A stretch of DNA of 7,505 nt from a bacterium (GTDB lineage Bacteria > Desulfobacterota > Deferrisomatia > Deferrisomatales > BM512), in the NCBI GenBank assembly GCA_009724975.1, contig SRXB01000095.1:1-7505 (forward strand), given 5' to 3'. The translations under genes were made by a program, and so were the position numbers. Shown piece after piece: positions 5,169 through 7,505 of the stretch (its first letter is position 1; every line of letters begins with the position of its first letter). Below the pieces are notes generated by a model. That model saw nothing but the letters and a program-made list of their open reading frames with translations, ran no database searches and was not told the DNA's origin.

Positions 5169-7037
5169 ATGGGAAGCAAAAAAGCCCTTTTAATCCAGCT
5201 TCCCGTGCCCTCCGCCCGCTGGCCGCGAGCCGACGCAAATATCCCCCTCGCCTCGGGGTATCTAGCCGCATGCGCCCTTCAATCAAATCCCGACTGGTCC
5301 GTGGAAATCCTTCCCTGGGAAATCGCCGACATCTACGGCGACGAACCCCTTATCAGGGCCATACTCGAACGGGAGCCGCAAATAGTCGGGTTTTCCCTCT
5401 ATCTCTGGAATTCCGAGAGAAGCGCGGCCATAGCCAAAAGGCTTAAAGGTGCAGGAATCTTTACCGTCGGCGGCGGGCCCGAGGTCGATCCAACGAACGT
5501 CTGGCTGGTTGACCACGAAGGGTTCGACCTTTTGATCGAGGGGGAAGGCGAGGCTAAATTCTCCGCCCTTCTCTCCTCCTTCCCCAAAATCCCGCTGAAA
5601 TTGCCGGATTGGCTTTTGGACCTCTCCAACTTGCCAAGCCCATATCTCTCCGGCGTCCTGCCGCCCTTTCCGGACGGCTCGGCTTGGCTGGAAACGGTGC
5701 GAGGCTGCCCCTTTTCCTGCGACTATTGCAACTACGGCAAGCGTTTTGCCTCCATACGCAAATTCCCGCAAGGGTGGCTGGCCTCCCACCTTGAATGGTT
5801 CAGGGAGAGGGGCGCAAACGAGATTTATCTCATGGACCCCTCTTTCAACGTGCGTGACGACTGGGAGGAAATCCTTTCAGCGCTGGAAAAATCCGGCGGG
5901 GGCGAGGTTTTTAACTTCCACAGCGAACTGGCCGCGGAGCACCTGCGCGCCAAAGACGCGGCAAAACTGGCGGCGGCTGGTTTTCGCTCGGTGGAGGTGG
6001 GGCTCCAAAGCGCCGACAAGAGTGTGCTGGCGCTGGTGAACCGCAAGTGGGATAGGCGCAAGTGGCTCTCGCGCATGAGAGAGCTTTCCGCCGAGGGGAT
6101 AACCGCCTCGGTCGGAATAATCGCCGGACTGCCCGGCGACACTCTCGAAACCTTTGAGGCCACCCTCTCCTTCCTCCTGACCGAGCTTCCCGGGGCGGAA
6201 ATCCAGCTCTTCCCCCTGGCGGTGCTTCCGGGGACCGCCCTTCGTCAGCGGGCCGAGGAACTTGGCCTTAGCCACTTTTCCCTACCGCCCTACACGGTCT
6301 TCGATACCCCCTCCATGAGCGCCGGGGAGTTGCGCCGCGCCTTCTCCCTCTTCGAGGAGGCCACCGGCCACGAGCTGGACCCGATGGGAAACCCCGCGAT
6401 CTCTGGCGAATGGTCGGGCGGGGAAGCTTCCCCCTGCCTCACCGGAGCCAAAATAAACGCAGGCGCAAAAACTCCCTCCGACTGGCCGGAAAAACTCGCC
6501 GCCAGGGCCGCGGTCAACTTCACCCTTTATCTGGAAGGCTGGCGAGAGGGGCTGGAAAGCGAAATCGCCCGTTTCGCCGACCTCGCCCCCAATACCGTCC
6601 TGACCGTGGCCATAGAAGGAACAAAAGGCGGCGAAACCGAGATAACCTCCAAAATACGCGCCCTTTGCCCCACACCCCCCTACCTTCGCAGACACTATTC
6701 GCACCTTTGCGCCGACCTTTTTCCCCGCGTAGCCTTCCTTTTGCCCCACACCGAAGCCTTCAGCCGAAGGATTGACGCCATAAGAGAGCGGGCCGAGGTC
6801 ATGTTCACGGTGAAAACCTGCGAAAACTGGGAAAAAAGAAGCCTTGAACTGGCCAAATCCGGCGAAAACCTCTTTATCAAAGGCCCGTTGAACGAATTTG
6901 GCTTTGCGGACTTCTGCGAGAAACTGGGGGAAGACGCGGAAGGAGTCATCTTCTCCGACGAATCGGCCCAGCGAAAATTCCTTACCGCTGGCGGACGCGA
7001 ACTGCCCCTCTTCGCCGAGCGCCGGATAACAATTTGA
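5169..7037 (+). CDS. B12-binding domain radical SAM protein with uncharacterised C-terminal region
   Basis: A 622-aa predicted cobalamin-binding radical SAM enzyme; reaction unknown. The ATG directly follows the preceding TAG. No Shine-Dalgarno is visible, so translation probably depends on the upstream gene. Residues 5-140 form a compact B12-binding-like Rossmann domain: KKALLIQLPVP, NIPLASGYLAA, IVGFSLYLWN (~72), FTVGGGPEVDP (~98) and LLIEGEGEAKF (~121). As usual for this class, there is no DXHXXG histidine. The radical SAM core begins near 173 with canonical C180-C184-C187 (RGCPFSCDYCNYG), then VEVGLQSADKSVL (~275) and GIIAGLPGDTLETFE (~316). Residues from about 400 to 622 match nothing I can name. 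They contain five scattered cysteines (423, 500, 514, 551, 583) and alternating strand/helix patterns. The TGA overlaps the TTG start of the Smr gene. Possible roles include methyl transfer or cofactor/natural product maturation, none shown by sequence. Confidence 0.9.
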   Translation: MGSKKALLIQLPVPSARWPRADANIPLASGYLAACALQSNPDWSVEILPWEIADIYGDEPLIRAILEREPQIVGFSLYLWNSERSAAIAKRLKGAGIFTVGGGPEVDPTNVWLVDHEGFDLLIEGEGEAKFSALLSSFPKIPLKLPDWLLDLSNLPSPYLSGVLPPFPDGSAWLETVRGCPFSCDYCNYGKRFASIRKFPQGWLASHLEWFRERGANEIYLMDPSFNVRDDWEEILSALEKSGGGEVFNFHSELAAEHLRAKDAAKLAAAGFRSVEVGLQSADKSVLALVNRKWDRRKWLSRMRELSAEGITASVGIIAGLPGDTLETFEATLSFLLTELPGAEIQLFPLAVLPGTALRQRAEELGLSHFSLPPYTVFDTPSMSAGELRRAFSLFEEATGHELDPMGNPAISGEWSGGEASPCLTGAKINAGAKTPSDWPEKLAARAAVNFTLYLEGWREGLESEIARFADLAPNTVLTVAIEGTKGGETEITSKIRALCPTPPYLRRHYSHLCADLFPRVAFLLPHTEAFSRRIDAIRERAEVMFTVKTCENWEKRSLELAKSGENLFIKGPLNEFGFADFCEKLGEDAEGVIFSDESAQRKFLTAGGRELPLFAERRITI

Positions 7038-7354
7038 AATTTTTAAGGAAAATATTTTCAGCCGCAACCCCCGGGGCCATGCCCGAAATAGACCTCCACG
7101 GCCTGAAAGTCCCCCTTGCGCTTGAAAAAGTAGAGGAGGCTATCAGGGAAGTATCATCAAAGGGCGGCGGCGATATCCGAATAATCTGCGGCAAAGGGAA
7201 AGGTAGCCGCGGCGGCATGGGGGTCTTGCGCGAAGCCGTGGCCGGCTGGCTGGACGCGCACGGCCTTGAAGGGAAATACCGGCGCGACCTCGAATCAGAC
7301 GGCCTCGACGGGGCAATAATATTGACCGTAGAGGGCCATTTCGAGGGCCGATAA
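7034..7354 (+). CDS. Small Smr-domain protein (MutS2 C-terminal-like)
   Basis: A stand-alone Smr domain, 106 aa from a TTG start that overlaps the preceding TGA (TTGA). An in-frame ATG at 7079 would give a 91-aa product beginning MPEIDLHG and still retaining the whole domain. The TTG start is favoured by coupling and by the basic N-terminal MKFLRKIF, but neither start has a good Shine-Dalgarno. Domain hallmarks are EIDLHGLKVPLALEKVEEAI (~18-37) and IRIICGKGKGS (~48-58), followed by the GGMGVLREAVAGWL helix. The usual HGXG of the family here reads CGKG, so the second histidine is replaced by cysteine. Smr domains are nucleic-acid binding and often nicking or ribonuclease domains; in recent work stand-alone and MutS2-linked forms act on DNA junctions or stalled ribosomes. 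Which applies here cannot be told. Last gene of the ilvE unit. Confidence 0.88.
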   Translation: MKFLRKIFSAATPGAMPEIDLHGLKVPLALEKVEEAIREVSSKGGGDIRIICGKGKGSRGGMGVLREAVAGWLDAHGLEGKYRRDLESDGLDGAIILTVEGHFEGR

Positions 7355-7382
7355 AAAATTTCTTTTCCCCTTCAGCTTTTCC

Positions 7383-7411
7383 TTGACAGCGGTTCCGCAA
7401 AAAACTAACAT
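7383..7411 (+). promoter_or_regulatory. Sigma70-type promoter of tRNA-Lys
   Basis: A perfect -35 box TTGACA (7383-7388) and TAACAT (7406-7411, 4/6) are separated by exactly 17 bases. The expected start is near 7418, about 10 bases before the mature tRNA 5' end. The spacer contains the short inverted repeat GCGG-TT-CCGC (7389-7398). This indicates that the tRNA is transcribed independently of the upstream unit. Confidence 0.75.
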
Positions 7412-7427
7412 TCGCCACCTCATTCGT

Positions 7428-7503
7428 GGGCCGTTAGCTCAATAGGTAGAGCAAGTGACTCTTAATCACTAGGTTCGGTGTTCGAGCCACCGACGGCTCA
7501 CCA
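7428..7503 (+). tRNA. tRNA-Lys (anticodon CTT)
   Basis: The full cloverleaf can be folded by hand in 76 bases. The acceptor stem is GGGCCGT (7428-7434) with ACGGCTC (7493-7499), including one G-U wobble at the second pair. T8 and A9 are followed by D stem GCTC/GAGC with loop AATAGGTA carrying the invariant GG. The anticodon stem is AGTGA/TCACT (7454-7458 and 7466-7470) with loop CTCTTAA, so positions 34-36 read CTT, decoding the lysine codon AAG. The variable loop is AGGTT. The T stem is CGGTG/CACCG with loop TTCGAGC. The discriminator base is A7500, and CCA is encoded at 7501-7503. A15 and T48 can form the less common A-U Levitt pair. Lysine identity is supported by the anticodon and the close match to other bacterial tRNA-Lys. 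Confidence 0.97.
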
Positions 7504-7505
7504 CG

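Noticed and set aside
7022..7035. GGATAACAATTT at 7024-7035 is identical to the core of the E. coli lac operator.
   Set aside because: It lies at the end of the radical SAM coding region, encodes its last residues, has no matching second half-site and no lac genes are nearby. A chance match or ordinary coding sequence is enough to explain it.
6282..7067. Minus-strand open frame of 261 codons opposite the C-terminal part of the second radical SAM gene.
   Set aside because: The radical SAM frame is continuous from a canonical core, the overlaps on both sides fit the operon, and the antisense product is glycine-rich and low in recognisable structure.
7355..7382. Terminator after the Smr gene.
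   Set aside because: The stretch is A- and T-rich but I find no stable stem before a T-run; termination there cannot be supported from sequence.

Overview
The window is dense, GC-rich bacterial DNA with short intergenic gaps, overlapping start and stop codons, frequent GTG/TTG starts and one tRNA gene. Two predicted B12-binding radical SAM enzymes, a type II branched-chain aminotransferase and a small cysteine-rich protein of a type I associate with deltaproteobacteria suggest an anaerobic, cobalamin-using Gram-negative bacterium, perhaps Desulfobacterota-like. That placement is a low-confidence inference. No phage, transposon, CRISPR or rRNA signal was seen.

Layout. (1) Positions 2-2775, plus strand: the 3' part of a 14-TM (DHA2-type) major facilitator efflux pump, translationally coupled through a TTGA overlap to a B12-binding radical SAM protein. 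(2) Positions 2772-3332, minus strand: a secreted chalcone-isomerase-like protein, whose stop codon overlaps the stop of the radical SAM gene. (3) Positions 3333-3540: a divergent intergenic region with candidate promoters on both strands. (4) Positions 3541-7354, plus strand: a compact five-gene unit of ilvE-type aminotransferase, a 109-aa unknown protein, a 90-aa zinc-ribbon-like protein, a second B12-binding radical SAM protein with an extra C-terminal region, and a small Smr-domain protein. Every junction in this unit is an overlap, a direct abutment or a 9-base gap. (5) Positions 7383-7503: tRNA-Lys(CTT) behind its own strong sigma70-type promoter.

How the genes may work together. The transporter and first radical SAM enzyme look like one expression unit, which fits an enzyme whose product is exported, though nothing in the sequence names the substrate. 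In the second unit the aminotransferase is the only gene with a confident reaction. The rest (unknown protein, Zn-ribbon, radical SAM, Smr) are probably co-transcribed, but a shared pathway is not demonstrated. The most unusual items are the CX4CX2C cluster motif and the long B12-domain insertion in the first radical SAM protein, and the unassigned ~220-residue C-terminus of the second.
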